Positions 50,001-60,945 are shown, counted from the first letter of the stretch. The stretch is DNA of 64,000 bases from Manduca sexta (GCF_014839805.1 NC_051134.1:5053170-5117169), one strand, 5' to 3'. The notes: generated by a model from the sequence alone, not told the origin. Made by a program: numbers and translations.

Positions 50001-52883
50001 TACATTAAAGGTGTAGTGAATCGTCAGAAATCACAAATTACTTTTATAGATTTATTTTTCTATTAATATTATAAAAGCGAATGTTTACGGAGATGGTCAA
50101 GGTTGGTCTGGTAAGCACCAGGATTTTCATAAACAATAAAAACACCACCTAGATATTACAAACATCGTGGTAGAATCATTGAATACGTAACCGACCAATA
50201 TTTAGTCTCATTGTGTAATTAAACTGCCCTGAAGACTCTAACAGTGTTTTCTACAAATCTGTATTTAGTCTCATTGTGTCCAGTAATTAAACTGCACTGA
50301 AGAATTTAACAGTATTTTCTACAAAGATTTTAAAAACTAAACATAAGTTATCTTTACTCTATAAACTTCGCGTCAGAAGTAATAAATTATACCAGACTTG
50401 TAATAAACATTTATCATTCTCATATCAATTGATTTTGGCATTAAACTTGTTGGAATAGGGCATAAGCCAACTACTAGGAATGTTTAGGCTGAAATACGAA
50501 GTATTAGCAGAGAATACGAACTATAGAATGAACTTTCTACGGTATACCCTTAGTACCTACATATAAAGTTCGTCCTTCAAATTCTTATATTCGACTCATC
50601 CTATACAGAGCAAGTCTACCGACATGAGGAACGTAACTCCAAACTCAACAGCTGTTTCATCAAATTGGAATTATCTTCTAACTCAGAACAACCCAAATAT
50701 GTATACCAATGAAGCGTAACACCGATCTAATAATATAATCCGATCGTAATTGTCTATAAACACGATCAAGAAAATTGTCCAACTAATAAAATTTGCAACT
50801 TTTTTTTCGCCAAAACAATATCCAGAAGGATAATGGTACCAAGGGAGCAATTGGCATATTTATATTCAATCCACACGTACGTTTATTCCGTAGAGCGACC
50901 TCACCTAATGTATGTAAATTAATTGGCCATTGTGTTTAGAATTACATTTAAAAAGTATAGCCTAATTCAATAAAAGATCCATTTACCTGTCCATATGGAT
51001 CCGTTTTGCATTGAGCGTGAGGTTTTACGGCCAAATGAGTGAAGGAAACAAATGGATTTATTGCGTATCATTAGATTTTTGCAGACTCAAATAAAATCTT
51101 TGCCACTATGCTCGAGGCTATTCGACTACAGAAAGTTAGGTTAACAGGTGGGTAGCTGATGATAAGAGCTGCCTACAGTAGGGCAACAATCATAAACAAA
51201 GCCAGAGAGTGATTTAGTGTATTATAATTTAATATTTTTTTCTTATTTTGCATGCAATCACTATTTTTGCTTTATTGTGTTTGGGGTACTGTGGAATACA
51301 TAAGATAATATTGTAAATGCTGTACACACCTTCAATAAGCAAGTGCATCATAATTTACGATTTTTAAACCCTAATGCATGTGCTACTGGTGTGTTTTATT
51401 AAATAGATAAAAAACATGCATGTAGTTATCCTTGAGAGTTCCATACGGACAAACAAGAAAAAGAAGAAGAAACGAGGAGTGTTGAGGTATCCCAAAATTT
51501 TAAAGGTAAGTAGTTTAAAAAGTATACAACATGACACTGATAAAAAAATCATTTGTTACTGGAAAATCATTAAATATTCCTACATCCCTAAACTCAATAC
51601 CCTATCCTTCACTAAAACGACCTTTCCGTAATTGGCCACAACACACAACACTCCACAAACAACCTGAACAAGCACACACCTATCTCCTTAAACAAACATT
51701 GTCACTGCCGGTGATTGAAAGTTTGTTATTTTAACACCACGTTGATTGGATTGTAAAAAAAAACTGCTATCGTGCAGAGAATATTTATGGTCCCTTTCAT
51801 GAGTAAGGTTCGATTGAAACACTTTTGTTTTGAAATCATGATTTACCTGCTTTTTTTCAAATAACTTAGTGTGAATAACTTCCACTCCTGCTCAATGACA
51901 TTTCCTATAAATTTTATTCTATTCTAATGTTCTTTCACAGTAATGAACATTGATGATTGATTTTAAGTACGTAAACAGGCGACCAAAGAGAGACGAGGAA
52001 TCTCTCTGTCTAGAATATGAAACGCGATTTGATATTGTAAGCAACTTTGGCAGATATTCCATCGTATTCGAGTAACTCAGTATTCATTGCACTAAAAATA
52101 TTAGCCCTCTACAGTCAGCCGTGATGGGTACGTAATTAATACATAAAAACAATTAAATCACTAGATTACTAATCAAACTTCTTACCTCTTAACACCTTTC
52201 TCTTCGTACGAACTTCGGTAGAATCCGTGCAAATTGTCATTCAGTATTCCAGTATACGATATATTCAAAACATATTGCTTTCCAGTATCCAAAGGTTGCC
52301 CCAGACTCACTATGTGAAAATGACGTAACGGCTCTTCAGTTCTTCGAGTGATCACCACCGGTCTTCCATCTTCCCTCCCATAGAGTTTCACATCATGCAA
52401 CGTCAATTCAACACCATGAAACACTACTTGATCAGTCTCATTCAAAACAGTTAACACTACACTGACTTCGCCGTCGAATGTAAAATTTCCTTCTATTAAA
52501 TAAGGAGTGATCTTCAAGTAATACCGTTCTGGCTTGACATTCTCAGGTAGCCTGAGGTCGCTTGGTGATAAAACTATTTCTTTAGGTGGCTCTGTAGTCG
52601 TTTCTATTGGTTCGATTTTAGGGCGTTCTGTTTTTAAAGGTATCACTGAGAGCTTTGATTGGTCACAGTGGCAGATCTCGTACTTGGTGACGTTCGCTAA
52701 TTGGTCGGTTCGCGGGCAAGCGGCGTAGTTATATACTAGGAGTGATGCAGTGACAAGTGTCAGCCCGAAAATGACGAGGATGATGAAGGCCAGAGGCTTG
52801 GAGAGGTGAACGCCTCGCGCGGTCTTCGTAGAATAATCTGTGGTTGAATCCATCACGTTCAGAGGCTCGTGGGCTTGGGTCAT
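38020..52883 (-). CDS. APN: Aminopeptidase N paralogue C (type II membrane protein)
   Basis: Complete M1 aminopeptidase of 988 residues. Coding exons: 52883-52186, 49752-49597, 49227-48934, 47962-47779, 47402-47246, 46824-46565, 45127-44935, 43181-42901, 42734-42535, 40830-40666, 40185-40042, 38498-38420, 38175-38020 (2967 nt, all phases agree). The start chosen is the ATG giving [10 protein letters not shown], 20 bases after an acceptor (TTCGCACAG at 52904). About 30 cytosolic residues are followed by one membrane span ([20 protein letters not shown]), a Thr/Pro/Glu-rich stalk and the M1 domain. GAMEN is at 372-376, HEIAH at 408-412 and Glu431 is the third zinc ligand. The C-terminus ends AEKIAEAS with no GPI signal. 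It is divergent from A and B, and its exon 8 fuses their exons 8 and 9. Substrate preference is unknown. Confidence 0.93.
39468..39800 (+). mobile_element. SINE family B, near full-length copy
   Basis: Starts GCGGCGATAGCCTAGTTGGG (tRNA-like A-box region), has GGTTCAAATACC as a B-box-like motif, and ends GCAGTGGGCAAGTATATAAT with a TATTATT tail. Lies in the APN-C intron upstream of coding exon 12. Reference copy for the other family B fragments. Confidence 0.82.
39800..40015 (+). repeat. Dispersed repeat, 'GCCGGCCTGTTGGAACC' family
   Basis: TACTGACCGTACTGCACCTG, a body about AGAGTGAGGTCCAATAGAAT, then ATTATGCCGGCCTGTTGGAA. Related copies are at 21325-21450, 46865-46945 and (reverse) 47575-47720. 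No frame. Confidence 0.55.
40806..40960. repeat. 80-bp tandem duplication carrying an extra splice acceptor
   Basis: ATGCCTCTCACTTCCACTGG followed by GATCCTGGTACACA occurs at 40807 and again at 40887 (period 80), after which both copies continue with similar AT-rich sequence. The first copy is the true acceptor and first bases of APN-C exon 10 (acceptor at 40830). The second presents the same acceptor at about 40910, inside the intron. Confidence 0.88.
40966..41170 (+). repeat. RTE/SINE-like tail fragment
   Basis: TAGCTTTTGCTCGCGGCTCC, CTCAAACTGTCTCCATACCA and AATTTCATCTTAATACG form a motif series frequent in Lepidopteran genomes and seen elsewhere in this window (for example 30080-30480). 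Class uncertain. Confidence 0.5.
41294..42115 (-). mobile_element. Helitron-like element with six 123-bp tandem units
   Basis: Six near-identical units start at 41294, 41417, 41540, 41663, 41786 and 41909 (each CATTACTGCTCCGCTCC or CATTACTGCCCCGCTCC) and end at 42030. An (AAAC)n run (about 42036-42085) and the terminal segment ACTCTTCAGCTTTATATAAT follow. Read on the minus strand the end begins TCTATACTATTATATAAAGC, like the terminal piece at 206 and 11655. Lies in the APN-C intron between exons 9 and 10. Helitron assignment is from recalled family features and is tentative; the tandem array is certain. Confidence 0.7.
44038..44372 (-). mobile_element. SINE family B copy in APN-C intron
   Basis: Minus-strand copy: the right end carries GGCTATCGCCGC (head complement) and the left end TATACTGTCCCACTGTTGGG and GGGCACGGGCCTCC (tail complement). 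Confidence 0.78.
44562..44869. mobile_element. TIR element (MITE-like), GCCGTTCAAGT ends
   Basis: Left end GCCGTTCAAGTACTACATAA and right end TTAGGTAACACTTGAACGGC are inverted. The interior contains runs of C (44831-44840) and no frame. Lies in the APN-C intron between exons 7 and 8. Superfamily and TSD could not be settled. Confidence 0.7.
47008..47148. mobile_element. Fold-back MITE with 61-bp arms
   Basis: Arms 47008-47068 and 47088-47148 are near-perfect inverted repeats (CGTTTTTTTGCAATTA at the left, TAATTGCAAAAAAACG at the right) with a 19-base loop. Lies in the APN-C intron between exons 5 and 6. Confidence 0.85.
47575..47720 (-). repeat. Dispersed repeat, 'GCCGGCCTGTTGGAACC' family, reverse copy
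   Basis: Contains AGTTCCAACAGGCCGGCATA and CATTCTATTGGACACCACTC, the complement of the element at 39800-40015. Confidence 0.55.
48041..48240. repeat. Dispersed repeat pair member 2
   Basis: Matches 29722-29935 (AAATAAAATACTTTATTTAT start, AACTCGGGTTGGC end). Lies in the APN-C intron upstream of coding exon 4. Confidence 0.55.
49753..52185 (-). other. First coding intron of APN-C; no other feature seen
   Basis: About 2.4 kb, AT-rich. It contains no supported reading frame and no repeat that I can match elsewhere in the window. Confidence 0.5.
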
Positions 52884-52903
52884 CACATCACCATTAACAC
52901 GAC
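52883..52903 (-). promoter_or_regulatory. 5'UTR splice acceptor and 3-codon uORF of APN-C
   Basis: The minus strand reads CAG|GTCGTGTTAATGG. An upstream ATG at 52894 runs ATG-GTG-ATG-TGA, and its stop overlaps the main start in TGATG (52885-52881). The first, noncoding exon lies further right and was not found. Alternatively the frame stays open to an ATG at 53027 if the intron is not real, but that N-terminus looks less natural. Confidence 0.45.
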
Positions 52904-53489
52904 CTGTGCGAAAATAATCTATGATTAGTTCTTGATTCTTTTGAAACATCAGTAAATCTGCAAATAGAACAAAGAGAAAATACTTCTTAAAAGTAAAGCA
53001 AGAAAGAAACAACTTGCTTAGTGCCAACCGTTCACGTTACGGATACTTTGAACTAAGTTTATTATTTAAATTCCAAGAATGATATTATAATTAAGTTCGA
53101 ATGAAGAAATTTCCCTGAAAATGAAATGTTGTTATCGATCATACACGATTTCTTTGTAATAGCTTGCATTGCACTACTTAGATATAACTTTTTTATAATA
53201 TAAAATGAACAAAATAAATATACTTAACAATCATAAGACATTAATTACAACGGATAAACAACGAGTAAATTATTCTTCACATAGGAAGCAACCTGCTTAT
53301 CCGCAACAACAAACCGTGGAGCAACTTCTGCAACATCGACATTTACTCTCACGTAGCAATGAACATCATCAGGTAATCACTCGTTTACTTCTTCTGAATA
53401 AAAGTAACATTAAATAACATTGAACATTATCACCATCAACCACATAAAGTCCACTGCTGAACATAAGCCTCCCTTTAAGATTTCTAAAC

Positions 53490-53813
53490 GGATCTGTTGA
53501 AAGCTGGTGGTAGGTCTCTCATATGTGAGAGTCCGCCTGGGTAGGTACCACGGCAATGTCTATTTCTGCTACCAAACAATAGTGAGTAGTCACTGTTGTG
53601 TTCCGGTTTGAAGGACATTGTAGTCAGTGTAAGTACTGGACATAATGAGACTTAACATCTCATGTCTCACAGAATAGCGAGCGCAGTAAAATACCAAACA
53701 ATACTATGTAATTCAAGGTGTTAGATGGTATTTCTACTGTTTATGGGCGGTCGCATCGCTTACCATCAGGCGTACGGCAAGCTCGTCTCGTCATTCAAAG
53801 CAATAAAAAAAAC
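53490..53813 (+). mobile_element. Dispersed retroelement tail, family S copy 1
   Basis: GGTCTCTCATATGTGAGAGT at the start, CACTGTTGTGTTCCGGTTTG in the body and GGCAAGCTCGTCTCGTCATT with an AATAAAAAAA end. Shared with 56712-57003 and, reversed, with 54676-54880. SINE or LINE tail; family not assigned. Confidence 0.65.
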
Positions 53814-54675
53814 AACGCAGCTTGCATCCAGCGAACATATTATTGAACGTTATATAAGTATGTTTCTTCGAACATTTCGATGGGGTAAATCACGCCACGA
53901 CAATAAGGGTAGAAAACTTAAATAAAGAATATTACATACACGGGATCACTCAGTTAAAACTCAAAGCATTTACGTTTAAAATGCAACGCAATAAAAAAGC
54001 ATAGTCAATAAAAGGTACTCAAAAACGTATCCTCACCCTTATGTTTTACTCAAGTTAATAATAAAGTACACAGTGGAGACATGAACATAAACTTGCTCAG
54101 AAGGTCACAAATACAACTTTTATTTACTTAGCGGCGGTCCATTATTTCCCAACATTGTTTAGCAAATAAAATAACACAGCCTAATAAAGTCGTGACGTCG
54201 CATTTAACGGAGCCTCTATGTGATAATTCTTAAACAATTGTTTCTACAAGTATGATCATGGTTTGCTGCCGTGATACCGGCCTCATAAAACCGAGTAATT
54301 AAGTTTAAAATGAAACCTTAACTGTTGCTTTTCGCGCAATTAATCCAATAACAATTTTGCAGAATTACAGGAAAAAAAACGAGAAATTGTAAAGAAATTT
54401 TATTTGATCATTTAAAATGTTAAACATTATTTAGATTCCGTGAATATTACGTTTATAAGTTCGGACAGCAGTTCTCACCAGAGAAGAACTGACAAGGAAC
54501 TCTAGCGTTGCAGAATTCAAAATCAGTTTTAGATATACACTATAGTGCATGCTACAAAGACAAAAATGTTGTTTAGAGCAGTTCATTATTGTACTCGCAA
54601 AATAGGTAATAAATTAATTTTACTCTCAGGTAAACGTTCGCTTGCTATCCAACAATTTGAATTAAGTATAAAATA

Positions 54676-54880
54676 TTGTTTGGTATTCCACTGCGCTCGC
54701 CATCCTGAGACATGAGATGTTAAGTCTTATTATGTTGAGTAGTTACACTAGTTACAATGGTCTTTCAAACCGGAACAGTGATACCCACTGTTGCTTGACG
54801 GCGAAAATAGATATTGCGATGGTATCTACCCAGGCGAACTCTCAGATATGAGAAACCTACCACCAGTAGTTAGGTATTAT
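54676..54880 (-). mobile_element. Dispersed retroelement tail, family S copy 2 (reverse, partial)
   Basis: Complement of the family body (TTTGGTATTCCACTGCGCTC, CAAACCGGAACAGTG, GAGAAACCTACCACCAG) without the A-rich end. Confidence 0.6.
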
Positions 54881-54952
54881 TAATCCTTAATGGCTCGCAT
54901 AATCGGTCACATTTGGTCACGTATGCTATTAAACATAATATAAATAAGGAAC

Positions 54953-55190
54953 GATTCCTCTGTGGCATAGTTGTATTACGGTTCGACAGTGCTGAGCTTA
55001 CGGGTTCAATCTCCGAGTCGGGAAAAGTGACGTTGAATTTTTCTATTTAGTACCAGCCCGAAGTTATATATAGTAATAGGCTCGCCCCCTATCAAATCAT
55101 AGGACGGAATACACACGTCGGAAAGAAGTTGAACCGGTTTCGCCTCTGCCTATCCCTTTAGGAATAAAAAGCGAAGGCGTGTGTATGATA
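54953..55190 (+). mobile_element. tRNA-headed SINE (family A) copy
   Basis: Plus-strand head TGGCATAGTTGTATTACGG, decayed B-box GGGTTCAATCTCC, body with TAGGCTCGCCCCCTATCAAA and end near CCTATCCCTTTAGG. Confidence 0.72.
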
Positions 55191-55779
55191 GTTAAGGTAA
55201 GGAATAAGTACATATGTTTCTCAATCCTCAGAAAACCTTTTAAGACGTATGTGTAGAGTTTGTACCTTTATTTATTGCAAAATCCGATATCAGATAATTA
55301 TAAGTCAATAATTATAGCTCGATATTTTCCCCACGATATGAAGACAATAATAATACTTGCACGCGTTATAAGTGTTGATATCTTAATTCGCAGACAGACC
55401 TTTTAACCGACTTTGAAAAAGAGGTTCTCAATTCGACTGTATTTTAATGTTTGTTACCTCAGAACTTTTGATTTGGTGATTGATGTTTTATTGTTAATTT
55501 TTTATATTGTTAAATCTGTTTTATATTCTGAAGTACTAAGTACTATTTAAAAATTTAATAGAGAATTATATTTCTAAGGTCTACGCTAAAGTTGACTGTA
55601 GGTTTACTACAATCAACACTTGTATATTAATGTATAAAAATTTTATAAGTTAATTTATTAATTATCATGCTTATGGAATTCCATATGTACTTTTATTTAA
55701 GTAATAACATCATTTGATTTTATTAATGAAACTATTTTCATGCAGTTGGATAGCATCTTATACGTATGTATATACTCAC

Positions 55780-56000
55780 ACCTTTAATCCCCGAAGGGTG
55801 AGCAGAGACGCAACTGATACACCCACTTTTCCATTATATTCTGTCCATGAAATGATAAGGGCCTATCAACATATCAGACCCAAATTCCAAACACCTGCTC
55901 AATACCGTGAAAAACTAATATCATTTTTCCCGACCCGAAGATCGAACCGGACCTCACTGCAGTCATAATGTAATATAACGAAGCCGAGTCCATTATAATT
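55780..56000 (-). mobile_element. tRNA-headed SINE (family A) copy, reverse
   Basis: Complement of family A: TTAATCCCCGAAGGGTGAGC at the left and a decayed GATCGAACCGG B-box complement at about 55940, with the tRNA-like head end near 55990. Confidence 0.68.
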
Positions 56001-56184
56001 GTGTAATATCCAAAAAAATGGCTTAGTTTTTATCTACAATTGTAATAAACCCCACGTATGATATTGCAATTAACTGTGACCCAAATGAATGGCTCTGATG
56101 GTTGAATCAGACAGTCTGGTGTTAGCTATGGATGGTGTGTCGCCACATCTCCTGTCTGCCATAATCATATCACGTGTGGTGCAA

Positions 56185-56684
56185 NNNNNNNNNNNNNNNN
56201 NNNNNNNNNNNNNNNNNNNNNNNNNNNNNNNNNNNNNNNNNNNNNNNNNNNNNNNNNNNNNNNNNNNNNNNNNNNNNNNNNNNNNNNNNNNNNNNNNNNN
56301 NNNNNNNNNNNNNNNNNNNNNNNNNNNNNNNNNNNNNNNNNNNNNNNNNNNNNNNNNNNNNNNNNNNNNNNNNNNNNNNNNNNNNNNNNNNNNNNNNNNN
56401 NNNNNNNNNNNNNNNNNNNNNNNNNNNNNNNNNNNNNNNNNNNNNNNNNNNNNNNNNNNNNNNNNNNNNNNNNNNNNNNNNNNNNNNNNNNNNNNNNNNN
56501 NNNNNNNNNNNNNNNNNNNNNNNNNNNNNNNNNNNNNNNNNNNNNNNNNNNNNNNNNNNNNNNNNNNNNNNNNNNNNNNNNNNNNNNNNNNNNNNNNNNN
56601 NNNNNNNNNNNNNNNNNNNNNNNNNNNNNNNNNNNNNNNNNNNNNNNNNNNNNNNNNNNNNNNNNNNNNNNNNNNNNNNNNNNN
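56185..56684. other. Assembly gap, exactly 500 Ns
   Basis: A run of exactly 500 Ns is usually a placeholder of unknown true length. It lies downstream (in transcription direction) of the single APN-D exon, so further APN-D exons could be hidden here. A family S repeat begins right after it, which may be why the assembly broke. Confidence 0.97.
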
Positions 56685-56711
56685 AATCATAATATTAATA
56701 GAATAAATAAT

Positions 56712-57003
56712 CTTACGGGGTAGGTCTCTCATATGTGAGAGTCTGCCTGAGCACCACCGCAATGTCTATTTCTGCCGCCAAGCAACAGTGTGTAGTCACT
56801 GTTGTGTTCCGGTTTGACATTGTAGCCAGTGTAACTACTGGACATAATAAGATTTCACACCTTATGTCTCAGGATGGCGAGAGCAGTGGAATACCAAACA
56901 ATACTTTGTGATTCAAGCTGTTGGATGATGTTTCTACTGTTTATGGGCGGTTCTAGCGCTTCAGGCGAACGGCAAGCTCGTCTCGTCATTCAAAGCAATA
57001 AAA
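56712..57003 (+). mobile_element. Dispersed retroelement tail, family S copy 3
   Basis: Same start (GGTCTCTCATATGTGAGAGT) and end (GGCAAGCTCGTCTCGTCATT) as copy 1, about 28 bases after the N gap. Confidence 0.65.
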
Positions 57004-57162
57004 AAAATGTCCGATATGGTTGTAATACTCATTCAACATGAATACATAATTGAGTTCATTCATTGTTGATTACTAGTCATATAAATCTAAAAACTCATAC
57101 ATTTTAATTGCCCCATCTGAATTTTTCCTGTTAAAATAGCATAATAAATTGTTTTTTTTTGC

Positions 57163-57310
57163 ATGGCTCGGTTGCATAGTCGTATTGAAAACGCGGTGCG
57201 ATTACCATAAGTACGATTTCTGAGCCGGGTAATGTGATATTGGCACTTTTGGCCAATATAAGCCCCGAGTCTAGAATAGTACTAAATTCTAAACTTCAGG
57301 ACTTCGAGTA
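57163..57310 (+). mobile_element. tRNA-headed SINE (family A), decayed copy
   Basis: CATGGCTCGGTTGCATAGTC head and GCCCCGAGTCTAGAATAGTA body. Truncated at the 3' side. Confidence 0.5.
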
Positions 57311-57478
57311 CCATTGATTATGATAAATGAAACAGGAATGCTATTATATGTGACTATAGCTAGCAAAATGAAAACATGTTATACCTCTGATTAGTCCTGA
57401 AAACTGTTATAGGCAGTTGGGAACATTGAAAACATTAAATAACCTAAAAGAAACTTAAGACATTGACAAAGTACTTAC

Positions 57479-57938
57479 TTCATATTACGTTCATCGTCCT
57501 CGTAATATTTCACTAGAAACACTCCAGTGCTGTCCTTCTTCACGCGTTTAGTAAATACAATTTTTATATAATAGAATTGCGCGTTTGTTGGTGTGTATAT
57601 TTTCAACGGTTCCCTCAAATATATGTAGAGTTTTCCGTTAATTTCATCGTATTCATTAGGTCGAGCATCACTAACTATATCGATATCGCCATCTAGAACT
57701 TTTATCGAACCAGGTTGGATCTCCAATTCTTTCGCATCTAGTTCTATTACTCTCACGTTAGCGTTTGCTATAACCGTTATCGTCTGTTCACAGTGGTAGT
57801 AAAATTTTCCTTGTAAAGAAACGGTATGATTGTTAACTCGTATTGCACTGGATATACTGTGTAATTAAGGCATTCTTCCTCGACCAAAAAGTTTCCAGTC
57901 ACTGAAGCGAATAAGAAGAAAAAAATCGCTTCAAACAT
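57479..57938 (-). pseudogene. Aminopeptidase N paralogue D, N-terminal exon with frameshift
   Basis: One exon only. It starts MFEAIFFFLFASVTG (signal peptide), then YTVYPVQYELTIIPFLYK, the usual start of the M1 N-terminal beta domain. The frame breaks at about 57808-57812 and stops after 53 residues (TAA 57779-57777). A second frame takes over with GKFYYHCEQTITVIANANVR and stays open to VKYYEDDERNMK and a donor (AA|GTAAGT) at 57479, just where A, B and C also splice. One missing G in a short run would explain the break. No later exons were found before APN-C, but a 500-N gap follows. This is either a relic or a real gene with a base error and its body in the gap. Confidence 0.75.
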
Positions 57939-58869
57939 TTTGACACTGTTCTTAATTTGAAATTTGAAAAATCAGAACACTCACGGTTAAACAAATTTAG
58001 TTTTACATATTTTTTTAAATATCAGCCAGTTCACATTTATAAAAAGAACGTTATTTTTTAATATGAGGCAATTTAAAAACGGGTCACGAATTTCCTCAAC
58101 ATGAGCACGTCCGCGCTCTACGCGCGCGTGTTTTGTTTTCATTTCGCTCGCGCCAAAACTTGGCGCCAGACTGCACCGACAAAATACGTTGATCCGCGGC
58201 CCCTCCTTCCTACCCAACGTTTATCGAACAAAGAGGGTATCTTAATATAATGTCATAGGCCAAGGTTAATTGGACGTTATTCCTGGATTGTTTATATCGC
58301 TAATGTTCGACCTATGTGCACTTTTTGCGATATGAATGACATAATACGCTAACTGAGCCAGAGTTTTGGCGATGCATGCGTTTATAAAATTTATTTTTGG
58401 AAATAATCATTGTTGTATAATGGTGGAATGTTCAATGTTTCTTAACATTATCAAATAGATACTTAACATAAATCTAAGTAGATATTGCTTTAAAATACCT
58501 CGTTAATCATAATCTAAAATAAATGTTGGGTTTCCTATATTTCATATAACAGGCCTTGAAAACAATGTAAATTTATTACAAAATATAACGAATATACTGT
58601 TACACTTTATCATATTTATTTCTCAACGTGATTTCTAAGGTTCTATTCATGTGACGTTTTTAAACAAGTTTTAAGACTTACTTTTGTAATATGAGCGCTT
58701 AGCATGTGTTAGTGTGCCCAATAATCGTAAATAAATTATTTTGGATTTTGTGATAAAAGTATACAAGTCCAACTAAATCTTCTCGTACTCTTTAGTGGCC
58801 CTTGATGCTGATCTTCAGTTTTTTTAAAAAGTCCTTTTAGTGTGTTCTATGTTTTATAATGAAAGTGTG

Positions 58870-59050
58870 TGCATGCGGCTCCGACAGCGTGTAAAAATAC
58901 CTGTAAAAATATTTCCCGGGAAAAAAGTAGCCTCTAGCTCTTAGAAGTAATGTAGCTTGCTACTAGTGAAAAATTATTCAAATTTGGTTAAGTCGTACTT
59001 AAGTTAAGCGCGTTCAAACAAATAAATTCTTTAGCTTTATATATTAGTAT
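58870..59050 (+). repeat. RTE/Helitron-like tail fragment
   Basis: GTGCATGCGGCTCCGACAGC and TTTCCCGGGAAAAAAGTAGC, then GCGCGTTCAAACAAATAAAT and CTTTAGCTTTATATATTAGT, the same terminal series seen at 42031-42115. Confidence 0.5.
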
Positions 59051-59829
59051 AGATAGATATAATTTATTCTTTTATTACATTCCCATTTCAAACACAATTT
59101 ATTTATCAAAAAGCAAATTTACGGCATAAGTAAATTAGGTAGTCTAGTAAAAAATCTCTGCTATTTTAATGTACTTCATATGTGTAGTTGTAGTCTAACA
59201 ACTTTTAACACTTAGATTTATGTACAGTCAGCCACAAAAGAACAAATTCAAAACTTCAAAACGCTTCTACATATTGACTTGAATCGAAATATTCGTTTTA
59301 TTAATTAAAATAAAGTAAACCATTTGAAGTTAAAAAAGTCAATTTTGATAAGGACACAAAAGTTTAAAGGCGAATTAGTTCAGCTACTGACGTGGCTGAC
59401 TGTACATTATATTTGGAAAAACAAGAACCGCAAAGACAAGTACAAGGAATAATTTAATTATTTTAGGATGCAGGCCTATTCATAGTATAAAAACACGTTT
59501 ACAAAATATATATATTAAATTTATTGAAAAAATATTTCTAAAGCTAAGTTCTATATAGCCAACGTTGGCAAAATATACATAAATAAAAGTAAAAATATAG
59601 TTTGGGTTTTAAGACACGTCATATGGTCATTTATAGGTATATAAATGCTTATATTATTATAATAGCCTCTTTATTTCATAATGACTTATAAAACATGAAT
59701 ATTATAAAGGAGTAATTATTACATAATATTTGCATGCATAAAAAAAAATGTACACATTTCTAAATAATAAACTAATTAAAATCTTCAAAATTATTTTTCC
59801 AAATTCATTATATTTTATTTTAATATACG

Positions 59830-60387
59830 TATACACGGTCATTTTGACATTGCGTTACTTAATGAAACCACATACTCGTCTTTACCTTTGCCAACATTGT
59901 GTCAAATAACATCCATTATTAACGAATATTAGATTTCTGATTTTTTATCATTTTGTAGTTTAATGCAAATATGGCGCGTAGGTGAGTATATTCCTGATTG
60001 AAAGTATGATGTTGCCGCTGCGACGAATTCTCTTACAGGACCTTTTTTCTGTATGATAGTGTAAACGCGTAACGCATCAGTGTCATGTTATCTTCGTGAA
60101 ATGTGCGTGAATGGAATTCTGTAAGCCAATTTCTATAGTCCTAAACATGATGCAATGTGTTACGTGCTTGTTACACACTGTCAAAATAACGTGCGGGATA
60201 GAGAATAAGGCCCCAGTAGTGGCATTAGGGCGCGAAGAATTAAAATTACTTTTTATTTATATTTATTTTGTTAGAATCTTCCACTTTTTTATTTTACATC
60301 TACCACTCAAGTAACTTATTGTAAAGTGTTAGTAAGTAGATAATTATGTGGTTTCATTTAGTAACGCAACGTCAAAATGACCCAGTA
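59830..60387 (+). mobile_element. TIR element, family M copy 4 with internal insertion
   Basis: Best-preserved ends of the family: GGTCATTTTGACATTGCGTT at the left and AACGCAACGTCAAAATGACC at the right. Compared with copies 1 and 3 it has about 150 extra bases between about 60035 and 60215. Confidence 0.8.
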
Positions 60388-60430
60388 AATGAGTCAGAAA
60401 ATAGACTTAGTTTTTGAAGACTGTCGTCAC

Positions 60431-60827
60431 TGTATAACATTATTTTAATATTGCGTTAATAAATGAAACCAAATACTTATATTCTTCAAAACAACAGAAT
60501 ACGATTAGTTTTCTAACTATAGATATAACATTAAAAGTGTAAGTTTGAAACAAAATGATTTTTAATAAAAAATATTTTTTATATAGCCTAAGGCAACTAT
60601 TATATCACGAAAAGAATTTGACGGAGGGGCAACATCATAATTAAGTTAAAAATACACCTACACACATATTTTGCACCAAACTACAAAATTATAAAAAAAT
60701 CTGAAACTAAAATCGGGATCTCTGGCGAAAATATTTGTTATTCGTGAATGATTTTTGGCACTATGTTAGCAGAGGTAAAGCCGAATATATGTTTATTAGT
60801 ATAGCAATGTCAAGATTACCCTATATA
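60431..60827 (-). mobile_element. TIR element, family M copy 5 (reverse), adjacent to copy 4
   Basis: Interior is the complement of copy 1 (GAATGATTTTTGGCACTATG near 60746) with decayed ends. Only about 45 bases separate it from copy 4, so the two lie tail to tail. Confidence 0.7.
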
Positions 60828-60889
60828 ATTATAACCAATGTGATGTATAAATAGGATTCGGACCGCTTCCTATAGGGCGATCTGAAAAT

Positions 60890-60945
60890 TTTTCGAGGAG
60901 GCCCATGTTCAGCAGTGGACATCCTGCGGCTGATGATGTTAATGA
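60890..60945 (+). mobile_element. RTE-like LINE, extreme 3' end
   Basis: GAGGAGGCCCATGTTCAGCA followed by GTGGACATCCTGCGGCTGA matches the final codons and stop of the RTE-type LINE ORF (EAHVQQWTSCG-like). Confidence 0.55.

Larger units (their letters stand above)
53040..57478. other. Region between APN-C 5' end and APN-D exon, repeats plus assembly gap
   Basis: Holds three copies of one dispersed repeat (53490-53813, 54676-54880, 56712-57003), family A SINEs (54953-55190, 55780-56000, 57163-57310) and 500 Ns. No APN catalytic exon (GAMEN or HExxH) can be read on the minus strand here. Confidence 0.6.

Noticed and set aside
56070..56762. Long open frames across 56185-56684
   Set aside because: Artefact of translating the 500 Ns.
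57987..58217. Minus-strand frame of 76 codons in a GC-richer patch
   Set aside because: No recognised motif. It could be promoter-proximal sequence of APN-D, but nothing supports coding.
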